A program made the translations under genes and the position numbers. This document shows positions 9,248 through 18,697 of a DNA stretch of 64,000 nucleotides, one piece after another. The notes under the pieces are model-generated. The model saw only the letters and a program-made list of their open reading frames with translations, made no database searches and was not told the origin of the DNA. How positions within the stretch are numbered: the first letter of the stretch is position 1; every line of letters begins with the position of its first letter. The DNA is from CBDCVN01 sp965223585. Its GTDB lineage: Bacteria; Deinococcota; Deinococci; Deinococcales; Trueperaceae. The stretch is from NCBI GenBank assembly GCA_965223585.1, contig CBDCWW010000024.1, forward strand, positions 124,001 to 188,000, in the 5' to 3' direction.

Positions 9248-10750
9248 ATGTTTACGCAAGGGTTTCATATACGCTTCTGTGAAGAAATAAACCCAGACAC
9301 TAACAACTATATTCATACTTTAAGCAATACCTTACTAGCCAACCTTATCAAAGGTATTACTGACATTATTCCTAGCTATACAACTCTTTATATAGAATAT
9401 GACCCTAGCACTTTAAAAGAAAAACAAGTAAGACTATGGCTGGCACATTGTCAAGATAACTTAATTGAGGATTCTATTGGCCAAAAAGTTGAAATACCAG
9501 TTGTCTATGATGGTCAGGATTTACAGGTTATAGCTGATGAAACTGGTTTACAGGTAGAGGAAATCATTGAGGTGCATGCTCGAGCAACTTACCAAGTTTA
9601 CGCTTTAGGCTTTAGTGCAGGATTTCCTTTTCTAGGACAATTACCTAAATTTCTGCAATTGCCTCGGCTTGAAACTCCTCGAGACAAAGTACCTGCACAC
9701 TCTGTAGCCATAGCAGGTGCCCAAACAGGTATTTACCCTACAAGTACGCCGGGAGGGTGGCGCTTGCTAGGGCACAGTTTAATAAAGATCTATGACCCTC
9801 AGCGTAACAAGCCCTTTTTATTAAACCCCGGTGACAAAGTAAATTTTATACTTAGTAGGGGCACACCACCCGATGAACCAGAAACTTTAGAACTTTTGCC
9901 AAAAGAGCCTAAACTTCCACTTTTAAGAGTTATTAAGGCAGGTCTCTTGGACTTAGTAATGGACGAGGGGCGTTTTTTACAAGGCCGTTTTGGCTTAAGC
10001 CGCTCAGGAGCCTTAGATATAAAAGCTGCGCAGCTGGGTAACCGTCTTTTAGGGAATGATCCTTTTACACCAATATTAGAAATACACTATCAGGGCCCAG
10101 AATTTGAGGTCTTAGACAAAGGTGTATTAGCTTTTACTGGTTATGGTTTAAACCCTCAACTCAATGGTAAAAGCATACCTTCTTTTACCAGCTTTGCAAT
10201 TAAGCAAGGGGATATCATTAGTTTTGAACCTAATAATGAAGGTAGCACTGCTTATTTAGCCTTAGCAGGTGGCATAGAGAGCAAGAAATTTGCAGGTAGT
10301 GCTTCTGTAGACATCAAAAACAAACTAGGTCGTGCTTTACAAGAAAGTGATGTTTTAGGGGTAGCTGAAATCAAGAAATCTATTGTAGATAGGAGCTTTA
10401 TCCCTTATTATCCTTTGAGCCGTAATAATGAAACTACTCTAAGGATTTTGGCTACTGAACAAGCTAACGCTAAAGCTTTAGAGGTGCTGTGCGCTAAACC
10501 TTTTAGGGTAGATCAAGCTGATAGAGTCGGGGTAAGATTTGATGGTGAAAAAGTTAAAGGTGGTGAAATTATATCTGAAGCCACAGCCTTAGGAACTATT
10601 CAAATTACACCAAGCGGTCAACCCTTTCTGCTTTTAAATGACAGAGGTACCCTTGGTGGTTATAGTAAACCTGCTTTAGTTGTGCCACAAGACCTAACTA
10701 AAGCTGCTCAACTTAGATCTAATCAGTTAGTAAGGTTTCATTTAGTTTAA
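9248..10750 (+). CDS. 5-oxoprolinase subunits PxpB and PxpC fused (KipI-KipA type)
   Basis: This is one polypeptide of about 500 residues. The N-terminal 210 residues match PxpB/KipI (allophanate hydrolase subunit 1 family), with the motif YALGFSAGFPFLGQLP and the later TPGGWRLLGH. The C-terminal part matches PxpC/KipA (subunit 2 family), opening LLRVIKAGLLDLVMDEGR and containing RFGLSRSGALD. Together with PxpA these proteins cleave 5-oxoproline to glutamate using ATP. No pxpA lies nearby. In most bacteria pxpB and pxpC are separate genes, though fusions exist. ATG 9248 starts the conserved part; the frame is open back to TTG 9206, with AAGGAG at 9214-9219, so a non-ATG start slightly upstream is possible. 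Confidence 0.85.
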   Translation: MFTQGFHIRFCEEINPDTNNYIHTLSNTLLANLIKGITDIIPSYTTLYIEYDPSTLKEKQVRLWLAHCQDNLIEDSIGQKVEIPVVYDGQDLQVIADETGLQVEEIIEVHARATYQVYALGFSAGFPFLGQLPKFLQLPRLETPRDKVPAHSVAIAGAQTGIYPTSTPGGWRLLGHSLIKIYDPQRNKPFLLNPGDKVNFILSRGTPPDEPETLELLPKEPKLPLLRVIKAGLLDLVMDEGRFLQGRFGLSRSGALDIKAAQLGNRLLGNDPFTPILEIHYQGPEFEVLDKGVLAFTGYGLNPQLNGKSIPSFTSFAIKQGDIISFEPNNEGSTAYLALAGGIESKKFAGSASVDIKNKLGRALQESDVLGVAEIKKSIVDRSFIPYYPLSRNNETTLRILATEQANAKALEVLCAKPFRVDQADRVGVRFDGEKVKGGEIISEATALGTIQITPSGQPFLLLNDRGTLGGYSKPALVVPQDLTKAAQLRSNQLVRFHLV

Positions 10751-10831
10751 TTCTGTCAAAGAATTGTTATTACAGTATAATGAAAATTTGTTGTAACTAT
10801 AAAATCTCCAAAAAACAACCTTTGTAACGTA

Positions 10832-12898
10832 CTACACAATAGTAGACCTTATACTAGCTGGCAGTTGATCCAACAAATAGGAGAGTTCTTTTTCTACAGT
10901 GTTCATCCAATCCTTACGATCAACTCGAGCAAAACATTTATGTGCTATGGAATAGTAGTTATGCTGCCTTTTTAGCCAAGGTATTTCATTTTCTTCGTTC
11001 ATTAGTTGTGCACGCTTCTTTATAATTTCTGCTCTTCTAACATAACATTTTCCTTTATTTAACTGGTCGTCGTAATCCTCGAATATAGAAATTGCTCTGA
11101 TAATACGGGCAAAAGATTCATCAAGAAATTCGTGTGCTATTTCTATTAAGCCTTCTTTTTGTTGAGAATGCGCTTCATCTAAGCTTATGTATGAAAGATG
11201 CAATAAAGCACTAGCTAAATATTTATCCCGACCAGTTTGCTTGTATTTCTCTTTAAACTGTGTATTTTGCTTTTCTGAGTTTTGATTAAAAGAAGTTAAA
11301 TTAGTGCTAAATTCGATGCCTTTTCTTTCATACTCTAAGGTTTTTTTACAGTATTCCTTAGCTTTAGACCTAAAGCTTTCTCTATCACTACCCTCCTCTG
11401 TTATTTTCATTTTCTCTAGGTAATAAGCACTAAAAGTAATATAAAGATATAACTCTCCTCTATAGTCTTTTAGGCCCTTTTTAATTTTTTTCTCTGCTTC
11501 GAGTAAACAATTCACTGCTTGCTCGAGGTTTAAAAGGTGTTCCTCTAAATTATTTTTATCTTTATTTAGCAAGGCTTTACTCTTCAGTATTAAAGCGTAA
11601 AACTGACTCCGAATATTCTCACTACAGTCATAACCCCTGTAAATTTCATAAGCTTTGTCAAAAGAAGAAATAGCCTCTTTATAATCTTTACGGTAAGAAG
11701 TAGAAGTATTGAGCAAGCCTTCAACAAAATAACAGTTACCTAAACCACTTCTGTCACCAATTTTCTCAAACTCTTTTTTACAAGAAATAATATGCCTGCG
11801 CGCCTCTCTCAATAAACCTTCACGAGGATTTTCTTGAACAACTAGTCCTTTGCGGTATAGGGCATTTGCTAAATACACTTTGGCATGAGTTTTGTTTCTG
11901 GTACTCCCTGATACTTTAAATGAAGCTAAAGCCTTGCGATGGTATTCAATTGCCTCATCCACTCTCCTGCCACTCTCCTGTAACAAAATGCCCAAACCAT
12001 TATTTATGTGACCTCTTAAATCATTAGCATCTTTACCCAACAGATGCTCTATTGAATTAAGTGCTAACTCATAATAAACTGTTGCTTGCTTAAAACCCAT
12101 CCTGCGTAAGCAGTCACCTTGTATACGTAGAAGACTAGCTTCTAGAATAAAATCTTTACTTGTCCAATCGCGTATCAACCTCAAGCTATCTAGGGCAAGC
12201 TGGCATATCTTAAAGGCTTTTGGAGACGCCTCTATTTTTTTATAAGTATTGCTTTGCCTTTCTAAAACTTCAACTTGCTCCCTGCTTGCCTTTTTATAAT
12301 CCACCAATACCCCAGAACTTCTGTCATCATTAGTAACTTTTTCAATACCTACTAATTCCCCTGCTTTTTCATAAACATCTTTTGCCCAGAAGTAATTTCC
12401 CCATAAGTAGAAAACATCTCCTAACTTAACTAATAAACGACTTCTCACAAGGGGATCATCTATTTCCTCTATCCTAAACAGAAGATTAGCTTCCTCCTTA
12501 TCAAAGGATAGCTTTTCTACAGTGGACGAACGTTGAACATCAATTTTACTGAATTTGCTCTGATAATAAAGGAGATCCTTTTCTATACTTTTTTGTTTTT
12601 CATGTAGCCCATACTGCCTTCTCGTGACCACTAAGTCCTTTAAATTTACTTCTTCGTGAGTTAACTCCTCAAGAACAGTAATTAACCTGTAAAGCGTTTT
12701 AACACTAGGTATACGCTGACTTTTACGAGTATAGGTGTAAAGAGTAGACAACCCAATTTCATCAAAGCCTTCTTGTTTTGCTAGTTCTAACCATTTTGTA
12801 TGTAAATCCTTTATCTCAATGACATGGTCATCTAAAAAGTCAGATAACCTTAAAGATATTTCCTGATTGGGAGTTTCATTAGGCCTTTTAGTTTCCAT
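10832..12898 (-). CDS. Helix-turn-helix protein with long TPR-like array (putative regulator)
   Basis: This is a cytoplasmic protein of 688 residues from the chosen ATG. The first 100 residues look like an XRE-type helix-turn-helix, with GLSTLYTYTRKSQRIPSVKTLYRLI as the recognisable core (given here in part). The rest is helical with TPR-like pairs, such as the segment around DANDLRGHINNGLGILLQES and the following HRKALASF. Such HTH-TPR proteins often sense a peptide or protein ligand and regulate neighbouring genes. It is divergent from the FG-GAP gene pair. A -10-like TATAAT ends 7 nt before the start, so the mRNA may be leaderless. Frame is open 10 codons further upstream, but that start would overlap the promoter. 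No ligand can be named. Confidence 0.6.
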   Translation of the reverse strand: METKRPNETPNQEISLRLSDFLDDHVIEIKDLHTKWLELAKQEGFDEIGLSTLYTYTRKSQRIPSVKTLYRLITVLEELTHEEVNLKDLVVTRRQYGLHEKQKSIEKDLLYYQSKFSKIDVQRSSTVEKLSFDKEEANLLFRIEEIDDPLVRSRLLVKLGDVFYLWGNYFWAKDVYEKAGELVGIEKVTNDDRSSGVLVDYKKASREQVEVLERQSNTYKKIEASPKAFKICQLALDSLRLIRDWTSKDFILEASLLRIQGDCLRRMGFKQATVYYELALNSIEHLLGKDANDLRGHINNGLGILLQESGRRVDEAIEYHRKALASFKVSGSTRNKTHAKVYLANALYRKGLVVQENPREGLLREARRHIISCKKEFEKIGDRSGLGNCYFVEGLLNTSTSYRKDYKEAISSFDKAYEIYRGYDCSENIRSQFYALILKSKALLNKDKNNLEEHLLNLEQAVNCLLEAEKKIKKGLKDYRGELYLYITFSAYYLEKMKITEEGSDRESFRSKAKEYCKKTLEYERKGIEFSTNLTSFNQNSEKQNTQFKEKYKQTGRDKYLASALLHLSYISLDEAHSQQKEGLIEIAHEFLDESFARIIRAISIFEDYDDQLNKGKCYVRRAEIIKKRAQLMNEENEIPWLKRQHNYYSIAHKCFARVDRKDWMNTVEKELSYLLDQLPASIRSTIV

Positions 12899-12905
12899 AG
12901 AATTA

Positions 12906-12911
12906 ATTATA
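12906..12911 (-). promoter_or_regulatory. -10 box for the HTH-TPR gene
   Basis: On the minus strand TATAAT lies 7 nt before the ATG at 12898, leaving essentially no 5' leader. The -35 region is weak. Part of this region reappears in degenerate form at 14736-14775, upstream of the second FG-GAP gene. Confidence 0.5.
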
Positions 12912-12928
12912 AGACATTTTACTTGCAA

Positions 12929-13330
12929 ATTGTAGAATTATGTGAATCATTTAAAAAAAGAAATTATTTGATTATGGCGTATACTATAAACAAATACACC
13001 CCCCTTGCAAGTTTTTGTATGAAGTAGTAAAGTGAATAACGCCTTAATTTCCTAGATATTAGGAAAAAGGCGTTAGTAAATCGATGGACCTGACCTTGGC
13101 GGGAATAGTTCCATCGAAAGGACACAGCAAGGACGCTGCTATATTTATTTTAGCAGATTAAATTGCATTTTTCCCAATGCTTAGATTTTCTTTTTGTGTC
13201 CAGAAAGGAAAGTATGAAACGGCCACAAATCCCTTTTGTTAAGCCCCCAAACATCTTTAATGTGCTCGGTGGCTCATTCATCAGCGCCTTAATTCAGGTG
13301 CGATCAGTTAAATACCGTAGGAGGTTAAAT
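12929..13330 (+). promoter_or_regulatory. Leader region of first FG-GAP gene with hairpins
   Basis: The 400 bp before the ATG contain a block near 12950-13000 that is repeated, imperfectly, at 14760-14815 before the paralogue (both include GCRYATAYTATAAA-like sequence). A long hairpin at 13037-13073 follows, with AACGCCTT pairing to AAGGCGTT around an inner TTTCCTA/TAGGAAA stem. Further stems are CGATGGA/TCCATCG (13082-13118) and CTGCTA/TAGCAG (13136-13158). The first hairpin is partly kept at 14973-15012. This suggests a conserved structured leader, function unknown. Confidence 0.45.
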
Positions 13331-14611
13331 ATGATAAAAATTGCCATTTTCTTAAATTTCTTGCTATTAGGCACCTTTGCTCTATTGCAAAGTGATCAAT
13401 ATTCAACTTTATATAAGCTCGAGGGTAATGATGCCTCGATAACTTCTTTTGGCTCAGTTGTAGATATAAGCTCAAATAAGGCAATTGTGGGAGCTAATCT
13501 TGAAGGTAAAGACCAGAGTGTTCTATATATTTTCCAGAAAGAAAATAATCTTTGGAAACAAGCTACTGAACTTTCCCTAGAAAATAGTAACTTTTTTGAC
13601 CAATCAAGCATATCAGCAGCTATTGATAATAGTACTGCTATTGTAGGATTGCCATGGAATGATACCAATGGTAAAACTGCACAGGGCATCGTATATGTTT
13701 TTGAAGAGAAAGGTTCTTGGCAACAAGTAGCTAGGCTTATTCCTGATGACGGTCAAGCAGAAGATCTCTTTGGCAGCTCGGTGGCCATTAGTGGCAATAC
13801 CATTATAGTTGGTGCACAGCGCTCTAAAACAGATAGTGGTATTGCTAAAGGAGCTGCTTATGTTTTTACTAAAGAAGGAAATAACTGGCAACAAACTGCC
13901 AAACTTCAAGCAAGTGCAGGTAAAGCCTTTGATGGTTTCGGTAATGCTGTAGCTATAGATGGTGATATTGCCCTTGTTGCAGCCAAAAGTAATGAGGTTA
14001 ATGGAGAGCCTGCTCGAGGTTCTGTATATGTATATAAAAAGCAAGGAAGTAACTGGGCCCTTGCCAATACACTTATTGCTCAAGACGGAAAGTCTGGTGA
14101 CAAGTTTGGTAGTGCTGTAGCCATAGATGGAGAAACTATAGTTGTAGGGGCTGAAAGCTATACCTACGGTAACCAAGTATCTCAAGGAGCTGCTTATGTT
14201 TTCAAAGCACAAGATAACTGGCTCGGCACTAGTGAGTGGGAACAAGTTGCTAAACTAATTGCGAAAGATGGTGAGGGAGGAGATCATTTTGGTAGTTCAG
14301 TGGATATAAATGGTAATAAAATTGTTGTAGGAGCCTACCTTGACAATATTGATTCAAATGGTTACTTTCAAGGTTCTACTTACATTTTCGAGGAAAGGCT
14401 AGGGGTTTGGGAGCAGCTTACTAAACTAGCAGTTGAAAATGGTACCAAAGGAGATAACTTTGGTAATTCTGTTGCCATTAGTGGCGAAGACATTATTGTG
14501 GGAGCGCCTTCTTCAGATATTAATGGGAATATAGACCAAGGTATGGCCTATACTTTCACTGTTCCTTTGCTACAAGCTGCTAAAGCTAAGAAAGGAATAC
14601 AACCCTTTTAA
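13331..14611 (+). CDS. Secreted FG-GAP repeat beta-propeller protein (copy 1)
   Basis: From the ATG at 13331, which has AGGAGG 7 nt upstream, the protein has 426 residues. An N-terminal hydrophobic signal segment (MIKIAIFLNFLLLGTFALLQ) precedes about seven FG-GAP-like blades. Each blade has a pattern such as FGSSVAISGNTIIVGAQ, then YVF and a tryptophan-containing strand. FG-GAP propellers occur in integrin-like and bacterial surface proteins and often bind calcium or partner proteins; the ligand is unknown. The frame is open upstream to 13163 but only the 13331 start gives a signal peptide with a ribosome site. It has a tandem paralogue 450 bp downstream and a divergent HTH-TPR regulator upstream. 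Confidence 0.85.
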   Translation: MIKIAIFLNFLLLGTFALLQSDQYSTLYKLEGNDASITSFGSVVDISSNKAIVGANLEGKDQSVLYIFQKENNLWKQATELSLENSNFFDQSSISAAIDNSTAIVGLPWNDTNGKTAQGIVYVFEEKGSWQQVARLIPDDGQAEDLFGSSVAISGNTIIVGAQRSKTDSGIAKGAAYVFTKEGNNWQQTAKLQASAGKAFDGFGNAVAIDGDIALVAAKSNEVNGEPARGSVYVYKKQGSNWALANTLIAQDGKSGDKFGSAVAIDGETIVVGAESYTYGNQVSQGAAYVFKAQDNWLGTSEWEQVAKLIAKDGEGGDHFGSSVDINGNKIVVGAYLDNIDSNGYFQGSTYIFEERLGVWEQLTKLAVENGTKGDNFGNSVAISGEDIIVGAPSSDINGNIDQGMAYTFTVPLLQAAKAKKGIQPF

Positions 14612-14654
14612 AGATAAGGTGCATGTGCATATGTAGGTGTGGCATAGATGCTTG

Positions 14655-14682
14655 GTAGGGGCGCAAAATTTTGCGCCTCTAC
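14655..14682 (+). terminator. REP-like palindrome acting as probable intrinsic terminator
   Basis: GTAGGGGCGCAAAA pairs with TTTTGCGCCTCTAC and is followed by TTTTT, 44 bp after the stop of FG-GAP copy 1. Near-identical palindromes occur at 16375-16402 and 55953-55980, so the element doubles as a dispersed repeat. Confidence 0.6.
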
Positions 14683-15062
14683 TTTTTGAGGGGGGTTTAG
14701 GTTCTAAATTTTAGTGAAAGTTACTCATTAAATATTTTACCTTGCGAATTATAGAATTATATAAACTATTAAAAAAAAGAAATGTTTTATTATAGCGCAT
14801 ATTATAAATGATACCCAATGCACTTTCTGTGTTTGCGTAGCTTTATGTTTCTAATCAGATAGGGAAGTTTGTAAGTTTTATTTAAGTTATTACATATACA
14901 ACTACTAGGACAATGTAAGTTCATAGATGTGTAATCTTTAATATTTAAGTGCGGAAAGACTGTAAAGTAAGAAACGCCTTAATTTCCTTGATATTAGGAA
15001 TAAAGACATTAGGGAATAAATTTGACTTCGGTAAGGATGGTTCCAGCCGTAGGAGATTAAAT

Positions 15063-16340
15063 ATGATAAAGATTATTGTTTTCATAAACTTCTTGCTATT
15101 AGGTACTTTGTCCCAAGCACAAAGTGATCAATATTCAACTTATAAGCTCGAGGGCAACTATGCTTCAACAGCTTCTTTTGGCTCGGTCGTAGATATAAGC
15201 TTTAATAGAGCTATTGTAGGAGCTAATCTTGAGGGTAAAGATCAAAGTGTTTTATACATCTTCCATAAAGAGAACAATTTTTGGAAGCAAGTTGCTGGAC
15301 TATCTTTAGAGAACAGTGATTTTTTTGATCAATCAAGTATATCAGCAGCTATCGATAATAGCACTGCTGTCGTAGGGTTACCATCAAATGATACCAATGG
15401 TAAGGCTGCACAAGGTATTGTTTATGTATTTGAAGAGAAAAATTCTTGGCAACAAGTAGCTAGGCTTACTCCTAATGATGGTCAAGCAGGAGATCTATTT
15501 GGGAGTTCAGTAGCTGTTAGTGGCAATACTATTATAGTTGGTGCACAACGCTCTAAAACAAACAATGGTATTGCTAAAGGAGCTGCTTATGTTTTTACTA
15601 AACAAGGAGATAGATGGCAACAAACTACTAAACTGCAAGTCAGTACAGGTAAAGCATTTGATAGTTTTGGTAATGCTGTAGCCATAGATGATAATATCGC
15701 TATTGTTGCAGCTAAAGATAAAGAGGTAGATGGAAAATCTGCTCGAGGTTCTGTACATGTATATAAAAAACAAGGTAATAGGTGGGCTCATGATAATACA
15801 CTTACTGCCCCAGACGGGAAGTCAGGCGACAAATTTGGTAGTGCTGTAGCAATAGATGGAGAAACTATAGTTGTAGGTGCTGAAAGCTATACCTATGGTA
15901 ATCAAATATCTCAAGGCGCTGTTTATGTTTTCAAGGCACAAGATGGTTGGCTTGGTACAAGTGAGTGGAAGCAAGTTGACAAGTTAATTGCAAAAGATGG
16001 TGAGGGAGGAGATCATTTTGGTAGCTCAGTAGATATAAATGGTAATAGGATTGTTGTAGGATCATATCTTGACGATGTTGATTCAGATAGTTACTTTCAA
16101 GGCTCTACCTACATTTTTGAGGAAAGCTCAGGGGCTTGGGAGCAGCTTGCCAAACTAACAGCTGAAGATGGTACCAGAGGAGATAACTTCGGTAATTCTG
16201 TTGCCATTAGTGGTGAATCTATTATTGTGGGAGCACACTCTGCTGATGTTAATGGGAAAATAGACCAAGGTGTGGCTTATACTTTTACTACTCCTTTGCT
16301 ACAACTTGCTAAAACTAGGAAAGGAAGACAATCTTTTTAA
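15063..16340 (+). CDS. Secreted FG-GAP repeat beta-propeller protein (copy 2)
   Basis: This 425-residue paralogue of the upstream gene is collinear with it over its whole length. It has the same signal segment (MIKIIVFINFLLLGTLSQAQ), the same blade order and the same basic C-terminal tail (KTRKGRQSF against KAKKGIQPF). The start at 15063 follows TAGGAGATTAAAT; an open frame extends to 14949 but lacks support. Most differences are conservative substitutions, so both copies appear to be kept functional. Upstream hairpin blocks and the downstream palindrome were duplicated along with the gene. A role at the cell surface is inferred from the signal peptide and fold only. Confidence 0.85.
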   Translation: MIKIIVFINFLLLGTLSQAQSDQYSTYKLEGNYASTASFGSVVDISFNRAIVGANLEGKDQSVLYIFHKENNFWKQVAGLSLENSDFFDQSSISAAIDNSTAVVGLPSNDTNGKAAQGIVYVFEEKNSWQQVARLTPNDGQAGDLFGSSVAVSGNTIIVGAQRSKTNNGIAKGAAYVFTKQGDRWQQTTKLQVSTGKAFDSFGNAVAIDDNIAIVAAKDKEVDGKSARGSVHVYKKQGNRWAHDNTLTAPDGKSGDKFGSAVAIDGETIVVGAESYTYGNQISQGAVYVFKAQDGWLGTSEWKQVDKLIAKDGEGGDHFGSSVDINGNRIVVGSYLDDVDSDSYFQGSTYIFEESSGAWEQLAKLTAEDGTRGDNFGNSVAISGESIIVGAHSADVNGKIDQGVAYTFTTPLLQLAKTRKGRQSF

Positions 16341-16374
16341 AGATTATATAGTGTAGGGATGACATGTATGCCTA

Positions 16375-16402
16375 GTAGAGACACAGAATTTTGCGTCTCT
16401 AC
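16375..16402 (+). terminator. REP-like palindrome after FG-GAP copy 2
   Basis: GTAGAGACACAGAA pairs imperfectly with TTTTGCGTCTCTAC and is followed by TTTA. It sits in the same relative place as the palindrome after copy 1, so it was probably part of the duplicated unit. It is weaker as a terminator because the T-run is short. Confidence 0.5.
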
Positions 16403-16539
16403 TTTACTATAGAAGGGCAGCATATTGTTGATAATTTCTTGTTTAGAAGAGGAATCACTATAGGCTCATCAGCAAGGCTCAAGGTGCTAGAAGTGCCAAT
16501 TTTAGCAAAGTTAAAAATTTCTGATTTGCATTAGCTAAT

Positions 16540-17367
16540 TTATGTGCTTAACAGCCCTTTACAAAAGCTTATAGCAAGCTCGAGAAAATTTCCCAGCCTT
16601 TCTTCTTGCTCTGCAACAACGTCGTTTGCTCGCAAAGCCTCTGGACTACTCAAAACACTAGCTGTAAAACCTTCAGTGTGCCAGTGACCTATAGATAACT
16701 TTGGAAGATTAGATTCTTGAGGATAAGGCCAAGGTGAAATATACCAGTATGGTTCATTATAGCTACTATCTCCGGGGCTTAGGCCTACTCCTACGGACTT
16801 TCCTTCCCCTAAATTAATAAGCGTAGCTATATCAAAGTGATGTGGCCAGCAGAGTACAGGAGAAGAACTTTCATTTTTTCTTACTTCGCTTAAAGCTTTA
16901 TGAGCATTACCATACCATTTAGAAAATTCAGCTAGGACATCAAGGTTTGGTTCAAAAGGTTTCTCATCTCTAGCAACAGGATGTTCGGGCAGATCATAAG
17001 TGGGTTTTGTTAAATTGACATCTTGTGAACCGAGTCCGCCTAAAGAGGCACTGAGCCATGCTAGAGCATCACTAAACTTTGCTCCAACTAGCTCATAAGC
17101 ATTTACAGGCCTTCCAGTCTCATCCAAATTTAAAAGGGTCAGGTTACTAATCTGTATAGCAGTGGCAAAAGGTTGACGGCTATCAACAAAACCTCCTGCT
17201 AACACATCTTCATCGATTAGATAAAGGCTGGTATGGCTATAGTCATCTTTAGCAGGTAAGGTGGCATTGTTAGCAGCTGCAACTAATTGTACTGCCCAAT
17301 GGAGTTGCAAGCGGGTTTCTTTGAGTGTGTCTGAGGGAAAGTTTTTAAGCAGTTGCCAAGTAAGCAT
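16540..17367 (-). CDS. Conserved hypothetical protein, DUF5996-like
   Basis: This 275-residue protein has no signal peptide or membrane helix. It contains the motif LCWPHHFDIATLINLG near residue 167, then YWYISPWPYP and SIGHWHTEGFTASVL. The WPHHFD pattern with later tryptophan and histidine residues resembles the DUF5996 family, which has no established function. The clustered His and Asp residues suggest a metal or small-ligand site. The start ATG is preceded by AAGGAGAT at good spacing. It stands alone on the minus strand between the FG-GAP pair and the peptidase gene. The family assignment is from memory of the motif. Confidence 0.55.
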   Translation of the reverse strand: MLTWQLLKNFPSDTLKETRLQLHWAVQLVAAANNATLPAKDDYSHTSLYLIDEDVLAGGFVDSRQPFATAIQISNLTLLNLDETGRPVNAYELVGAKFSDALAWLSASLGGLGSQDVNLTKPTYDLPEHPVARDEKPFEPNLDVLAEFSKWYGNAHKALSEVRKNESSSPVLCWPHHFDIATLINLGEGKSVGVGLSPGDSSYNEPYWYISPWPYPQESNLPKLSIGHWHTEGFTASVLSSPEALRANDVVAEQEERLGNFLELAISFCKGLLST

Positions 17368-17615
17368 TAGATCAATCTCCTTATTATCTTTAAACTATAA
17401 TTTAATCCTAACGTTAGTTTGCCAGAAAAACCTTTTCCTAAAACAGGAACTTACTGCTGTATTGAGGAGCAAAGGCAAATTTATTAAGTTAGTGCATGAA
17501 AAACTCTTCTTTGCACTTAGAATGCATCTTACAATATAAGAGGCAAGAATCTACATAGACTTTGGGCAGTAGTTAACATTCACCTCAAATTAAGAGCCCT
17601 TGCTATTATAGGTAG

Positions 17616-18209
17616 ATGCTTACTTTTAAAGAACAAATCTTTTTACTAACCTTAGTTATAAGTGTCTTTTTCTGGGGATTTTCTGAGGAGCATTCTACAG
17701 ACGGCACTTTTTCTATCATTAGTTCAAAAGCAGACGCTAAATACTTACCAGAAGTATTTGCAATATTGCAAGAGGCTAAGAGGGAACTCGAGCAATCATG
17801 GGGACTAAATATACCTGAGCAAGTAACTGTCGTAATCCATCCAACTTTAAGTTCTTTTATAGAAGCAAGCCAAATGCCTTGGTACATTGCAGGTGTAGCC
17901 AATGTACAAACTAATCAAATTGATTTGCAGCGTTTGAAAGTATTGTTAGAAAGGAATATCTTAAAACTCACCTTAAGACACGAGGTTTTCCACCTTGCAC
18001 AAAGTGATGATTTGCCACGCTGGCTTGCTGAAGGAATGGCTATGCATTTTGCAGGAGATAGATTGCTAGCACCACCTATAGAAGACATTAGTGAAGAGGC
18101 ACTAAATAATCTTCTTGCCAATCCAACATCACAAAATGCTCTTTATAGATCTAGGGCAACAGCTTTTATATGGAGCAAACCCTACTTGTCTAAAATTAAT
18201 TCAAATTGA
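17616..18209 (+). CDS. Secreted gluzincin peptidase (peptidase MA-like)
   Basis: This 197-residue protein has an N-terminal hydrophobic segment (residues 8-22, LLTLVISVFFWGFSE) that acts as a signal or anchor. The zinc-binding HEVFHLAQ motif lies near residue 122, with the downstream segment DLPRWLAEGMAMHFAGD, in which WLAEG supplies the third zinc ligand. This HExxH plus E arrangement is the peptidase MA-like fold. The preceding VTVVIHPTLSSF strand is also typical. The protein ends soon after the active site; relatives often extend further, so it may be truncated at its C-terminus. A putative structured RNA region follows. Substrate unknown. Confidence 0.75.
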   Translation: MLTFKEQIFLLTLVISVFFWGFSEEHSTDGTFSIISSKADAKYLPEVFAILQEAKRELEQSWGLNIPEQVTVVIHPTLSSFIEASQMPWYIAGVANVQTNQIDLQRLKVLLERNILKLTLRHEVFHLAQSDDLPRWLAEGMAMHFAGDRLLAPPIEDISEEALNNLLANPTSQNALYRSRATAFIWSKPYLSKINSN

Positions 18210-18227
18210 GAGGGGTTTTATCTTAAA

Positions 18228-18395
18228 AGAGAAATGAGCCTTGGCTGCCGAACCAAGGGCTCATAATATTTATTGCCGTTAAGGCAAATGTATGAGGGTG
18301 TATAGCAGGGGCTCACGCTTGGATGAAAAGGAGGAAAAACGTCCAAGTTTTGTCCGGCAGGATAAGGTAAAACAAGAGCCTTGACTGCTATAAAT
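18228..18395 (+). ncRNA. Possible structured RNA of unknown family
   Basis: Several stems can be drawn by eye. ATGAGCC-TTGG pairs with CCAA-GGGCTCAT (18234-18265). TTGCC pairs with GGCAA near 18275-18290. A long-range stem TAGCAG...GGCTC pairs with GAGCC...CTGCTA (18303-18394), enclosing CTTGGA/TCCAAG (18319-18346). The region is richer in GC than its surroundings and carries no ORF. I do not recognise it as RNase P, tmRNA, SRP or a known riboswitch. The strand is a guess; it ends about 300 bp before the next gene. Confidence 0.4.
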
Positions 18396-18697
18396 AGAGT
18401 ACAAATCTAAAACTTACCAAACTCTTAAATAGCTTTTTTGAAATATAGTTTAATAAAATTGTGTCACCAACTCTAAAAAACTCACAAATCTTAGAATTCT
18501 TTAAGAAAGTCAGTTTGTGCTATTACGAAAGCTAACTTTGAAGGTATTAATTATGCAAAGCTTTTAGCTGTTGCCTACACTCAGCGCTCGAGCAGCCACT
18601 ATCTTACAAAATTTAGAATTGTCCTCTCCGCCTGTCCGTCTTATTTATGTGCAGCTCAAGCTTGGCAAAATAGTTATTTTACTATGGCTGGGAATAT

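Noticed and set aside
13163..13330. An upstream in-frame start for the first FG-GAP gene
   Set aside because: The extension covers the leader with its hairpin, lacks a ribosome site, and would bury the signal peptide. The ATG at 13331 follows AGGAGG.
18228..18395. Identification of the structured region as RNase P RNA, because of GAGGAAA and TGTCCGG-like pieces
   Set aside because: The pieces are not in the right order or spacing, and the region is far too short for RNase P RNA.
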